Shown: piece by piece, positions 48,500 through 60,553 of the stretch
How positions within the stretch are numbered: the stretch's first letter is position 1
How the letters are laid out: every line of letters begins with the position of its first letter
Assembly (NCBI GenBank): GCA_900088475.1
Contig: FLMG01001546.1
Span: 79,370-143,369, forward strand
DNA length: 64,000 nucleotides
Source: Hyphochytrium catenoides
Taxonomy: Eukaryota; Sar; Hyphochytriomycetes; Hyphochytriales; Hyphochytriaceae
Reading direction: 5' to 3'
Made by a program: the position numbers and the translations under genes
The notes under the pieces: generated by a model
Seen by the model: the letters and a program-made list of their open reading frames with translations, nothing else
Told to the model about the DNA's origin: nothing
Databases searched by the model: none

Positions 48500-50323
48500 A
48501 TGGAGCAGACGTTTACACATTGGGATCACAGCTTGGAGTTTGAGATCGCAGGCACAAAGCTGTTGATGAAACAGAATCCAAACACTTTTCAGCATGGGAC
48601 GACTGTCTGGGATAGCAGGTTCGAGTCTTATACTGGCATTATGCTCGAGGTGTGCCGAATACTTACTGCTCCTCACACATTCTAGTAAGGTGTTGGCCAA
48701 GTATTTTGAGAAACACAGACGGCATTATGGTCCAAGGTGCTGTCCTATATAGAACTTTAGATGAGTCCTTGATTCCTAGCTTACAATGTCTATGCCGTCG
48801 TGGTCTCTTCTTGATGTTGCGCTAACGCTAGCCATGTCTTTGCCTTTGATTCCCCCGTTTGATGCGAAACTCTCCTGCGTTACACTCAAATGCGGACGAC
48901 ATCTTGCTGCCTACTATCTACAGGAAATTGAAGGGGAAGAAGGCTTGTGAACTGGGAGCTGGGTGCGGGTAATCTTTTCCTCCATTTGCTATTAAAGCGG
49001 TCCGGGGTCATGACAGTCTCGTTTCTACTCCTTTATAGACTCCTAGGCATATCATTTACCCTTCTGGGGTGCGATGTTATTCTCACTGACATCCCCGAGG
49101 TGCTGCCTTATCTAAAGGAGAATGTTCTAGCGAATCTTTCTACAGATAATGTGCTAGATTCGTCGTCTTGCGGAAAGGCCACTGTCCAGGAGTTTGTTTG
49201 GTAAGAAATTGATGCGATATTTCCTGAGTGAACCAAGAGTCAGTTTGCTTATGCTTGGCCGACAGGGGTCAGCAAAGCCCGGCGGAGTCCGAAGGGCCTT
49301 TTGGTAAGCCTACATGGGAGCTCGGATTATCAGACACTACTGTGGGGAATGTGGCAGCAATAGAAACTTTACAGGAGAACGGACCCGGAGAGAAAGAGGG
49401 AAAGACGGAAAGAGAGAGGAGAATCAAAGAGGGGAAGAGGGAGGGGAGAGAGACAAAGTTCATCGAAGCGAAAGACAGACGCACGCACCCAGCAAGAAGC
49501 ATTGGAGGGTTCGCTGACTAAAAGTGCACTCGAGAAAAGCGATGTCATTTAAAAAAGGGACGGTCGGCATGGAGGTAAAGAAATGGATAGATACCAACGG
49601 GATACGATGTACCGATAGAGAAAGCGTTTGGGCCAAGTGGGGTTTGCGTAAAGAGGAAGAAACCCTATTGAGGTGCTAGTGAGTGCCACTGGGACAAGGG
49701 TGTGACGCTAGAAAGGGGACAGGATAATCAAGCACAGCTCTTACCGTGTGTTTGTTACCTGAAGACTTCATTATCGGCTCTGATCTGGTCTATGACGAAC
49801 ATGTCATAGTGCCGTTAATAGAGACAATTAACCAGATAGCCACCGAGAAGGTACGTCCCGACGGTGAGAAAGAGTACAAGCACGATATATGAAGTCTGAC
49901 CTACAGCCACTTTCCAAGACTCAGATCATCCTTGCAAATGAACGGCGCTGTGAAGATGTAGATAAGGCTTTCCTCCGATTGGTCGATCAGCATTTTATAT
50001 GGAAAAAGGTCAGAGAGATAGGGTAGGGGCTGATCCACCATTACTTTATAGGTTACGCCCATTTCTCGTATCCCCTGTCTTCCCGCTATTTCCTTGGTGT
50101 CTACATGGTGCCCTGCTTCTATCGAGCTCAGAGAATCTGTCTTTGTCAATCCTGTGCCCACAGGTTCCAGCTATTAAATATCATCAAGATTATCGGAAGG
50201 GTAAGACGTATAACTGACCCCATGTGGTCCTCCGTCTTTCGTCTCATTATCCTTGGTTCATCCTTTAACCCTGTAGAGGCTATTAGCATCTTTCACATGA
50301 AGAAGAAAAAGCGGTCAAGCTAA
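48500..50323 (+). CDS. METTL21-type protein lysine methyltransferase, 224 aa
   Basis: Nine exons keep frame: 48500-48618, 48686-48736, 48924-48968, 49039-49200, 49266-49303, 49765-49850, 49919-50008, 50164-50200 and 50277-50323. The product has the class I SAM-methyltransferase core of family 16: a TTVWDS entry, motif I ACELGAGCGLLGI, acidic ILTDIPEVL, FVWG, and the family-16 signature FDFIIGSDLVYDE. The length fits METTL21A (218 aa). METTL21 enzymes trimethylate lysines of chaperones or elongation factors; the substrate cannot be told here. The tail is basic (KKKKRSS). The start is chosen at MEQTFTHW by homology. Confidence 0.88.
49387..49453 (+). repeat. polypurine tract in methyltransferase intron 5
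   Basis: Almost pure A/G over 67 bases with only three or so pyrimidines. It lies in the 461-nt intron 49304-49764, the longest intron of this gene. Confidence 0.8.
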
Positions 50324-50596
50324 AGTAGGGCGCGTAGCACATCAGCGAAGCTATTTATTGGATCTAGCGCTCAGATCGGAAGGATCTGGCACCAACTGAG
50401 AATGTGAGATATTGCTAGCGCTTGCATATTATCTAAACTGCAATAAAATGGGCAATTTTGGGTCCTGACATGGGCTATTTGGACGGTGAAGCGGTAGCTC
50501 TTCCCTTCCGCTTGCATCCATCGTTGCTCTCATCATGGCTGTCGACAACGATGCTAGGTGGACATCACTGCAGGGACAAGCAGTTAGAGTAGCCTT
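50324..50596. other. convergent 3' spacer
   Basis: 273 bp between the stop codons of the methyltransferase and the deubiquitinase. No other feature was seen; it must carry both 3' UTRs. Confidence 0.5.
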
Positions 50597-53500
50597 CTAA
50601 GTGGCGGAAGCATCTCCATTAACTCTCAATAGAAGATGATCCGCAGCGCGAATGGCCTCTCCGGCAAGGTCCCTCAGTGATGACACTGAGTAGGTTGAAA
50701 GCTGGGACAACTCACTATCTCCTGCTCCTATTGAAACCGACGTCGGTGCTTGTTTGGAGAGGTAAGGACTCTTGTCTATTCTTTCGTCGTCAACCAGCGA
50801 GCTAAGCAGCCGTCGCAACCACTGAAGAACCTTCTCACCGTCTTTGACTTGACGGAACCTTTCCGCCAAATCGTCATTCTGCCGGAGTAACAGGCAGAAC
50901 TTCGCGGCCAAGCCCAGGGCATACGCGGGACTTGTCTCCTCGAACGCGTTGATGCTTTTTGGCAGTCCTTCCCCCTTGCAACCCCATAAAACTCGCTGGA
51001 GCCTCAGTTCAGCTATAGAATCCCTGATGTTGAGCAATGCGCCAAGCAAAGAGAACAAGACGTCCAGGAACTCGATGCGGCCCAAGGCAACGTGCTCCTC
51101 AAAGAGTTCGATAACGCTTTCACTGAATGCCTGCCACTCGTAGCACCAATGAGACATAATCTCAATCACTGGCATCCACGATCCTGGATAAGAGAGAGCA
51201 TTTATGTACAAACTCTTGGACAATATGCAGCTCTGAGACCATCGATCCAGTGTGGGGTGGCTCTTCGCCTCCGGATATAACAATGTTGGCGGCCGCACGC
51301 TAACTTCCTCACCCATTCTTGGCGATGTTACGCAGAAGCGTACCAGCCTGGAAATTGTGCAAAGGCAATAATACCAGTTTGGCCTATATTGCAAGGGCGT
51401 GCCAACATCCACTGCTGGAACTCTCTTCCGACTTGCAGGTTGAAATACTGGCCCTTCAGACACAATGACAACGGTAGAATAGCAGACGCTGATTAGAATG
51501 TAGTGCATGGATCAAGGACGCAGGTAGCCAAAGAAAGCGGCTACGAGCTTGAGCAAAGGATCAGAATCAGAGACGTAAGAGAATTGACGCGGTCCAACCA
51601 AAACCTACCTATTAATGGACTTAATTCGCCAAGAATTTGGTCCGCGAAAAGCATTACAACCTTTCTATCCAGCAAAAATGCCGCTGTTCTCTCACTCAAA
51701 CAGGCGAAGCGGTGGAAGAGCCAGTAGTATTCTGTTTGATTGCGCCAATTAGCTGCGACCTCATTGATCGTAGCAGTGGACAGCAATGCATCGAAGAGAC
51801 CGATGACAATTGAGTTCGGCTTTGCCGAGACATCATCTACCATTTCGTCCAAGGATATTCCTTCACCGGTGTCTGAAGCCAAATGTGACTTAACCAGAAG
51901 ACTGTCTGATTCATACTGCAACAGGACCTGGACAAGCGCGAGCAGAAACTCTGCGAAGCCCATCCGAATTGCAGCGTTCGGACAACGTACAAGGAGTTCA
52001 AGAATGGGGTGCATATCATCGATGCAATCCAGCAGCAAGTAAACCGCAGCAGGAGTGTTCCTCTCGTAGAGCCTAAAGTATTCCCAGAGCCACGGAGCAT
52101 TGACGGCGCCATCACATGCCATCCATGTAGGGATGCCAGGACGACAAAGGCAACACGGGGCGGAGAGTGGTTCATGGAGTTAGTTGCAATCTAGGTGATG
52201 CCAGTAGAAGAGCAGGAGCACAATCGACATATTAAGTACTAGGCAAGGCATCAAAAGCAAGTCCTTGTAAACCCTATGAAGGACTAAGACGTACCGCTTA
52301 AGCTCCTTGATCATTTGCAGAGTGAGTTGGCCGTGGCCAGACTTTGCTAAGACCTCTAACAGAAAGGTTGCGCCAAGGCGTAGAAGCCTGAAGGGTGGGT
52401 CCATGAGCACCGAGCGATCCGCAGTCTTCCACAGCTCACGTGGTGGATAGTCATGTCTGTTAGCAGGCATAGCTTCACGAAAAATGTCTACCATGAAATG
52501 TGCATGCTCCTCACTAAAGAGCAACCGCGAATGTATATACTTAACGTTGTCAGCCCATACATCTTCACAGACATGTCTGGAGATTTGCAGGCCTTCGCCA
52601 AACGCTGCCAAATCAACCACTGGCTCTGCCGACAGGTCACCCTCCTTTTTCAAACCTGGATCCTCCACTCTCTTTGATATTATGGCAGACTGAGGTTCGA
52701 CTGAGGTAGCCCTGGAAGGATTATTTCGCTCATAGACCAGCATGTAAGCGTTTCGTGACCGCTGGAAAGCTCGGGCCCTGGGATTCATCGGTGAGGCCGT
52801 TTCGGTTTCTATGGGTGCGGTTATCTGTCCCCCAAAGCACTCTTCCTCCAGTCTATCCAAGGAGAAAGGTTTTATCACGGAGTCATTGAACTCAAACCAC
52901 TCATCCTCCCCTGCTGAAGCCCCTTTATTGCCTCCTCTGTGCTTGATGAAAGAGTAATAGTGCCCAGACTCAGCGCTGCCAGAATGCACAACCACTCCAA
53001 CCAAGCTGTACTCATAGTAGCTCCGAGGATAGGGAAGACCCAAGGGAAAGTGATCAGTATCCGCGCCCACAGGAACCTTTTCAGTTGTTCCATGCAGTTG
53101 TAGGAGCTCTAAGCCCTCGCGGGTATAAGGCCATAAATTTAGCTCTAAAGGGAACTCAAAGCGGTCGTTCACCTTTTCCCTGTTGAAAGTGTCAAAGTTT
53201 AGCTCAAACCGCTTCAGGTGGATGAACAAGGTGTCCGGCAAGGTCCCAATGCAATCGCGCTTCAAGGTGGGCTTGCGGTCACCACAATGGTCACAATTGA
53301 CGCCGTCAAGCACCTCTCCTTGTGTCAAGTGCTTCAAGCTACTCTGCAGATCTTTTTGACCTTTGACTTCCACCGTCATAGAAACGAAGTGCTCCTGCGC
53401 CGTTTCTCGCCCTCGATTGCACCCCCCTTGGCAAAGCAACTGCGTCGACAGTGTTCCTGAGAGGGTCTGCTTGATGAGACCCTTACGCTCCGTCTTCTCT

Positions 53501-56500
53501 ACCGCGTCATGTAGTCGGTCACAACAGGTGGTGAAGAACTCTTGCGCGTCCTGTTGAATACTAATATTGATGGGATGGCCGTCCTCATCGACACACACTT
53601 GTAGCCAAGGTTCAGGATCGTAGGCCTGTCGTTCACTCAGTAGCAAATAACCAAACATTTGCTGAAGTTGAGCTAGGAGGCGGAGCTTGTACTCATCGCT
53701 GTTCGGGTCAATGGGCTCTGGAGTTGCTGACCTCATCAGCTCATTCTCGGGGTCTCTTGTGGCCGATAATTTCCCGACCTTATGTCGGTGCAGACCCCTA
53801 ACCGTGAGAAGTCCACTCCGCAAAGACGGGATCATATAGAGCTGCTGCAGCAGGGAATTCATATAGCAGACGCACCCACTATTCACTAACCCTACAAAGC
53901 CAGTTGGGCTTCTTTGTTCTTTCGAGGGATCGTGACCCCAAAAGACGCTTTCGCTGTCGTCAGAGGTAAAAGCAGAATGCTGCTTTTCAAGGCTTGGTAA
54001 AAGCTCGTAAAGGTTCTCGGGAGTGGATTGCACGAGCTCCTCCACAAGTCGATAAGCCTGGGTTCGTGCTAGCGGCGTTTTGCACTTCGGAGGAAGACCA
54101 GGCACAGCCGAACCGTTGATGTCGCGCAACCGACCGGAGATATCAAATAAGCAGTGGTTCCATAGAATTTTAAGCAAGCTTTCTTTGCCTTCCTTCGCCG
54201 AAGCCAGCCGCTTCAGGTCGGGATAAAGTCGTAGCAGCAGGCGGATAATCATCAAAAATCCGATAAGAACGATGTCTTCGTCTCCAGAATCGGCTAATTC
54301 CATTTTTGCCTCATCTGTTTTGGACGTATGCAGGTCTCCTTCCCACTGCACGGTAGCAGAGTCCCCAGGTAAGTCCACCATTACCTGTCTGCCAGGGGTC
54401 ACTGTCCTTGCAAAGCCCCGTTCTAGTGTCTCATGGCCTTCCAACCACCGCATAATGTTCACCAACAGGTCCTTAGACCAGGAGAAGCTACCAAGCACGG
54501 ACCGGTCTTCGTCAATTAGACCGCTTTGCGTGGGTTTGGCCTTCTCGTAGAGTCTTTCAATAAGGAAGTAAAGGAGGAGGAAGAAATCCGGAGATATAAG
54601 AGAGGCAGCCACACCCTTGGGAGGGGGAAGGTTCGCCAAAAGAGTCGTTACTAAGTGGTCAACCACCGCATCCGCGACCGCCTCACCGCCTTCGACATGG
54701 GACAAGTGCTTTCGTGACGTGATACTCTGAATGCACCAAGAGAAACAAGCACGGATCCTTGGCGAATATTGGCACTGGATGAAGTCAAATAAGAGGGACT
54801 GGAAGGCTCTTTCCTCCTTCAAACGTAAGAGGATGGAAGGAGTGTCTAGGCAGCAGTTAGCCCATAAACAAAGCCCGGCCACGACTATATCCTCGCTTTT
54901 TTTGGCCAGATTCCTTTCCTTTCCCTGTATGGGACAAGAAAGTCCCAAGCTGAAGCCTGACTGAAGGATCCCGAGTAGCTGGTCCTGCAGTACTAAGGGA
55001 GAAAGATGGGGGAAAAGGGTAGAAAGGCAAGATGGGCCTCCACGTGTTTGACACGCCGAACCAACATCACGAAGCTCCTCATCTTCTTGGATGGTACGGT
55101 CCTGTACGTTCAGTATTAGGCGTCGCATAATCTGTCCGTACGTCTCTAAGGCATTCGACCTTGCGCCCGAGACTAACCTCTCACCAAGCACAATTGCCAC
55201 AATTCGGATAACAAGTGCGAGGCAATCTAGTCGCAATTCTGTGACAAAGTGGGATTCTGGCTTTTCCAAGAGACCATCACTCTTTGTCATGAGGATTTTC
55301 ATCAATAGTCCTAAGCCGCCGGATACGACAAAGTGACCACTCCAGTCAAGCTTTTGGGCCCTTCTTTCCCCACTTAACAGTGACCAAATAACCTGCAGAA
55401 CGTAGAGGAGGCGCGGCCCATGGACTTCTGAAAAGGAGAGGAGGTCTGCCCAGATTTCGCTTGTCCCATACTCTATTCGTGCCTGGATCTCTGGATTAGT
55501 AGGCAATCCCATAAGAATCTCCCAAGCATTCTTCGACACCACATCCGAGTGTCGCTCGCTTAGCAATCTGAAAAGGAGGTCAAAATTTGCGGAATGTTTG
55601 CAAATCACAACTGGCGGAAGCTCCTCGATACTGATACGACTAGAGGTATCATCGCTGGTGATGGTGGGACTCGGCGTTACTTCAGGCGTGGGTTGAACGC
55701 TTTGTGACATGGAGACAAGAATAGCGTCTCCGTCCTTGATTCCTAGTTGTTGAAGTGTAAGAAAGCGTGCGGACTCTTGAATCTCTTTCCCAGCTCTAAA
55801 TATTCTCAAATCGTTCGGAGGTACGCCGACCAGTCTGGCAATAGTAGCCTGCAGTTGCCAGGCTGTGTCCATCTCATAGGCTTCGATAGCGGTTCTCTGC
55901 CCCTTAGTTCTCGAACCTTTAACACTATTGTTCAAAGGCAGTGTGACGCGCTTTCCCTTATACAAGGAGCTATGTCGAAAAAGCACCTTGTTCGTTAGCG
56001 CTTCGGTGTAGGCGTCGTCAGCCGAAATGAAATTTCGAAGAACAAGAAGACATCGCCGGATTCTTTCCTCCGGCTTCACGCCGGCAAAGGTTTGCAAGGC
56101 CATCGACTCGTGAGATTTTGCTTCCTCGTCAAACTCTTCCACGGATTCTCGTAGATGACCTAAACACTTCTGAACTTTAGCCAGTCTAACGTTTGAAGAG
56201 TTACCAGAACCAGCCTGCTGGTAGAGAGTAGTAAGAAAGCGAATGGCTTCAAGAGCTACTGGGAGCTCCCGAGCGGCTAAGGCTATGGTCCAGAAGTCTT
56301 CAAGCCCTTCAATCTGCTTGTCAAACGACAAGACGTGAAAACTCCGAGTCGAGCCCATTCTCTCCAAGATGTGGCCTTTCTCGTGGTTGATTAGTCTGAA
56401 GAACTTCTGCAGGCAATGGAACGCCGAAACTGTGAGATCTGGACCTGTGAGGTAATCGTGGCTAGATAATAGCTCCCTGAAGATGTAGTTGTACGTGTCT

Positions 56501-59500
56501 TCCATGAAGATGACGCTGGGATCTGCGCTATCGATCTCCATGGGGCTACGAGCCTCAGAGATGCTGCTGGTGCCGTTATTTCTGGAAAGACTTGCAATCT
56601 TTCGTGCCTCCACGGCATCCGAAAAAAATGTGATGATATAGTTCTGCTCCTCTAAGGTAAAGGCCTTCAAGTTCAAGTTATCCCAGAGAACTGATATCTG
56701 CCAGTATAGCAAACATCAGAACTGCAGCCCATATGGTCCAGTATCAGAGGTTAATAGAAGTCAAGGCCGTGATCATGGGAATGCAGATCCCTGTTATAAC
56801 GATCACATAGCTGAAGGAAAGGCCAAACATACAGACCCCTACGGATAGCCACCACAGCTTTTCTTACCTCATTTTGGGAGAAGGAGAGCTTCTTGTCCGC
56901 TCGAAGCAGAGACTTCAAAAACTCCACCCGGCAGCGGATCTGATAAAAGTAAGTAAATCGACAGCCTTGGCTCCTGAAGAAAGGCAAAACCTGCTGGTTG
57001 AACTCTGCACTCTTCCCATCAGTAAGAGGGTGTACTATAAGATCAGTCTTGTTCTTTCTCTGCAGATACAGATGTACCTCCTCCTTGAAATGGATGAGGT
57101 CTGCAAAGAACGGAGGAAGAAGGTTCTGGTTCCTAAGCCACGATACTACATCTGCTCGGGTCCTAGTGAACATGTTCACGCAGCCTGAGACAATCTCCAA
57201 AGCTTGGGGGACGCTATGGTGGTTCTTAATGCTCTCCAGTGCCATTTCCATGTACCGGCGTCGAAGATGGGCACCGTAGACGCCTTCCAAAACGAGCTTT
57301 AGCTTTTGCAATGACTCTACACCCAAGCTCTCAGACACTAGTGTGCTATCTTGAGATAGCATCCAGAGCAAGTCGACTGTCTCAAGTGTGGAATCCTGCA
57401 CGAGCTGTTGATGATAGGCTGAACCGCCATACCAACCTTCATTGATGTAGGACCAAGCAGGTACCGTCGCCTCCAAATGGCACATTGCGAAAGCATAAAC
57501 TAAGTTTAGCGTGTCCATTGAGTGCGAGGATGGCGCTAGCGAACGCAGCTTAAGGACCAGCTTATGAGCCAAATCTTGGTTGAGGTTGCCTACAATCTCT
57601 TCCAATACATAGAAAGCGGTAGAGCGATGTTCCTGACTACCCTGGGACGCCTCCCAGAGCACTTCCATGATTTCCTCTGTCAAAGAGTTCTCACCAGCCA
57701 AAAAGCGTAAAATATCAGGTGAGCGGCGCATGAGCTGCTCATGCGCCAAGGGCCCAATGAAGATAGTCCTAAGTATGTGATGCTCATTTAACCAGGCGCA
57801 GAATCGCTGTGCCGAGATAGCCTTCGTTACTGGCACACGCTCAATAACATATTTGCCTGACGCAGTGGACTCCACCTTAAACCCGCGGGGGTAAAACTAC
57901 TCATGGAAAGTATCAAAAAGGTGTTAATGACAGTACAGCTAGGCGACTGATTAATACGTAGGGACTAACCTTGGAGTTGGTGACTCTCGTTCCTATTTCA
58001 TGGACTAATCGGAGTCCATTTAGCCTTAGCTCCAGCGATTTACTGAACAAAGCAAGTCTACATAGCCTCAGCAGAAGCTCCTCAGGGATAGAAGCTGCTA
58101 TTGTCCAATCGTGTAGTCTAAGCTGCAGGTGCTCCAGATGGTCAAGGGTGCTCAGTGCCAACTCTTTTGTTAGATAGCGCACTTCCTACAGGGTAAACGT
58201 AAGTCCGACTTCCATATCGTAAATTCCGTCATAACGTCGTGGCCCGTTCCCCCCATCGCTTAAGCCTCCACTTTGCCTCACGCTTACCTTGTCCGTCATG
58301 AGCTCAAACCTAGCTCGAATAGCCTCAACAAAAGTTGACAGGACTTCTTGGGCCATTCGCTTGGAAAGAATTCGACTAATATTCGCCATCGCCACCACTA
58401 GAGAATGCATGATAGGAAGGCTAACTGTCTCAGCATTCTCTTTTAGTCTATCTAAGATGGAAGTGAAGCCCTCAATCTGCGCAAAATAGTTGACGTTACG
58501 CACTAACCATAAGGAAACCCCCTCCTGCTTCCTGTAGACAACAACAGCCTCGGGTTTGTCATCATCGTCAACCACAGGCTCGTCAATGTCTAGCCGTGCA
58601 AGCCCATGGCCCCGTCTCCCACCAGATCTCGTTTTGGCCGCTGCTAGGCGTTCTGATGAGACTGGAATCCACTCGTCATAGTCCCGATTCCGACCAAAGG
58701 TAACCACAAACACCTCTTCCTCTGATGATACTTTCGCTGGTCGAGGTTGGGGACCATACGCGTTAGTATTGTGCAAAGACTCATCAAAAGAAGTCTGCCG
58801 CATCCGTTTGTCCACTATGAAGGCTAAAAACCACTCATTCGCACCGTCTCGCACGTCCACAAGGCTTCCAGGATTAAGTTCCTGTCGCCAAGAAGGGCTA
58901 CCGATTTCGTGGGCTGTCACATCGCCTATCGTGGTCCTATTGTCTGCCACTTTTTCTTTTTTGGTGCTTGAACCTTGACTCCATTCATCCTGGTGCTTCT
59001 CGTGTGGGAACACAACGATACTGGTTGGTACCCAGGTTGTCTGAGGTCGCTCTAACAATTGTACTTTGACTTCAGGTCTGGTAAGAGATTCTTCAAGGAG
59101 TATTGCTTTAAATACTTTTCCCGAGCTAACTCGCAACTCTATTTCGCTGCCAATGAGCGCGCTTAGATCAGGTGCCGGACTCTCGTGTCCAAAGAGCGTA
59201 TAGAATCTGGCGTCCGGTTTAAAGAGGTTGGCCAAGGTGTCTGTCAGCTCTACCCAATCTTCGTCAAGCTTGGCTGCAATGATGCTAAGCACATTCTGAA
59301 AGAAATCATTGATCTCCAGCACAGGAATGTTGTCATCTGGGTACCGCCGTTCTAGCAACGAGCGCGTTATTCTAGGCAGTGCAAAACGGTAGAAATGTTC
59401 TTCATGCTGATTCGACCCATGACCCTTCTCTATCCATCTGATCCAAGTGCTGAGCTTCCGAAGATCCTGCGTCGGATCAAGATTCTCTGAAGAAAGTTCA

Positions 59501-59654
59501 CTATCAGAACCGCCACAACACTGCACACCAGTTTATGGGACCTACCTGTCGATAACGCATTCTCCAAGAGCAAACAGTTTGTTTTGAAGTCTTCAAAGCT
59601 GTGCACCTGTAGCTGTTGCCGAGGGAGCCGCTGAACACTCGTATCAGTGTTCAT
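50597..59654 (-). CDS. USP9X-like ubiquitin carboxyl-terminal hydrolase, about 2,745 aa
   Basis: Large deubiquitinase. Exons 59654-59546, 59486-58288, 58185-57970, 57896-56868, 56697-52295, 52072-51609 and 51414-50597 join in frame, close to human USP9X (about 2,570 aa). Long helical-repeat flanks surround a ubiquitin-like fold (around residue 1,130-1,190, DLRIFRAGKEIQ) and the C19 catalytic domain. The catalytic domain has a Cys box GLVNSGCVCYMNSLLQQLYM with Cys1795, QQDAQEFF, a zinc ribbon (LCQGGC, CDHCGD), LFIHLKRFELNFD and a His box SGHYYSFIKH with His2097. The Cys box reads GCVCYMNS rather than the usual GATCYMNS. USP9X relatives stabilise trafficking and signalling proteins. The small-exon calls at the 3' end are the least sure. 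Confidence 0.93.
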
Positions 59655-60553
59655 TGTGAAGGGCGCTAAGGGCGTGAGACGCTCCCCGTTCCTTCACCGC
59701 GAAAATGCGCTTTAGTGGACACTCCTAATGACACGATTAGCTTTCAATATGAAGTAGCTGCCACTCTTGCTCTCTAAGCCCTCCATCTCTCTATAGGAGC
59801 ACAACTTGGGCGGCTTACCAGAGTCTGCAGGCCTCTGGCCAACTTACGATTGTCAATAATAATAGAGCGAGCGAGCTGAGGAGGAAGGAGCCTTCAGAAG
59901 CCAAACATCGTCGGAACTTCCCTCAGCTTCTTTGAGTATCTTTCTTTCTTGAGAAACGAATTTGCTGTACGAACTGTAGAAAGCAGTCGCGATAGTGCGA
60001 GTCACACGGCGCTGCTGGCGCTACTCTTTCTGACCCTTTTTCTCCTCGACCTTCAACTTTATTATCTGTGTTTACAGTGCGAGGTGTCGCAAAACGATTA
60101 TTATGGTGTTTAGCCCCAGGCCCACCCATCTTGATGAGCCCTTTCTCAGTTATGATTCGTATACATATTGACTCAATGTGTTGGGAGTGTTGGACTGGAA
60201 AGTGGGTGGGACGCTACCGAAAAAGGAGAAAAAAAAACAAACTAAACCCCCTTTTGGTTCCACCATGTAGTGTAGGCTGACTAAGAAATAAATAAACTCC
60301 TATTTAGTTAGCGCTAATAAAGTGGCAATTGCCGCACGAGGTCAGAAGGCATCTCAGGAACTGTCCCAAGCTTGCAATCCTGTATCCTTCTCACTTGTGA
60401 GGCTAGCAGCAAGCTTGTCGCGCGTTGTTCCTTCTGGTCGAGCTTCAACATTCCATGCCCTCCGTGCAGAGGCGCAATAACAAGGCCCAGGGAAACGTTA
60501 GGTCCATGAGAAAGAAGGTGGTGTTGCTCCTGGAGAAAGGACAAATCGGTGGC
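59655..60553. other. intergenic region between deubiquitinase and LRR gene
   Basis: It holds the promoter of the minus-strand deubiquitinase. Near its right end, 60544-60314 (minus) is an open frame that could be the last exon of the LRR gene through the acceptor after TTTCTCCAG. A small minus-strand ORF is listed separately. Confidence 0.4.
59923..60129 (-). CDS. possible small hydrophilic protein, 68 aa
   Basis: The ATG frame begins MGGPGAKHHNNRFATP and ends RFSRKKDTQRS. Composition is soluble and protein-like, with two cysteines in CDSHYRDC. No homologue is recognised and there is no splice evidence. It may be an unspliced 5' exon or chance. Confidence 0.2.
   Translation of the reverse strand: MGGPGAKHHNNRFATPRTVNTDNKVEGRGEKGSERVAPAAPCDSHYRDCFLQFVQQIRFSRKKDTQRS

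Noticed and set aside
49304-49764. A Lys/Glu/Arg-rich insertion of about 70 residues in the methyltransferase
   Set aside because: A donor (GTAAGC) at 49304 and an acceptor at 49764 join in phase to give the family motif FDFIIGSDLVYDE; the charged frame is intronic polypurine.
56751-56867. In-frame stop suggesting the deubiquitinase is split into two genes
   Set aside because: A GTAAGA donor at 56867 and an acceptor before 56697 remove the stop in phase; the joined protein has USP9X-like length and order.
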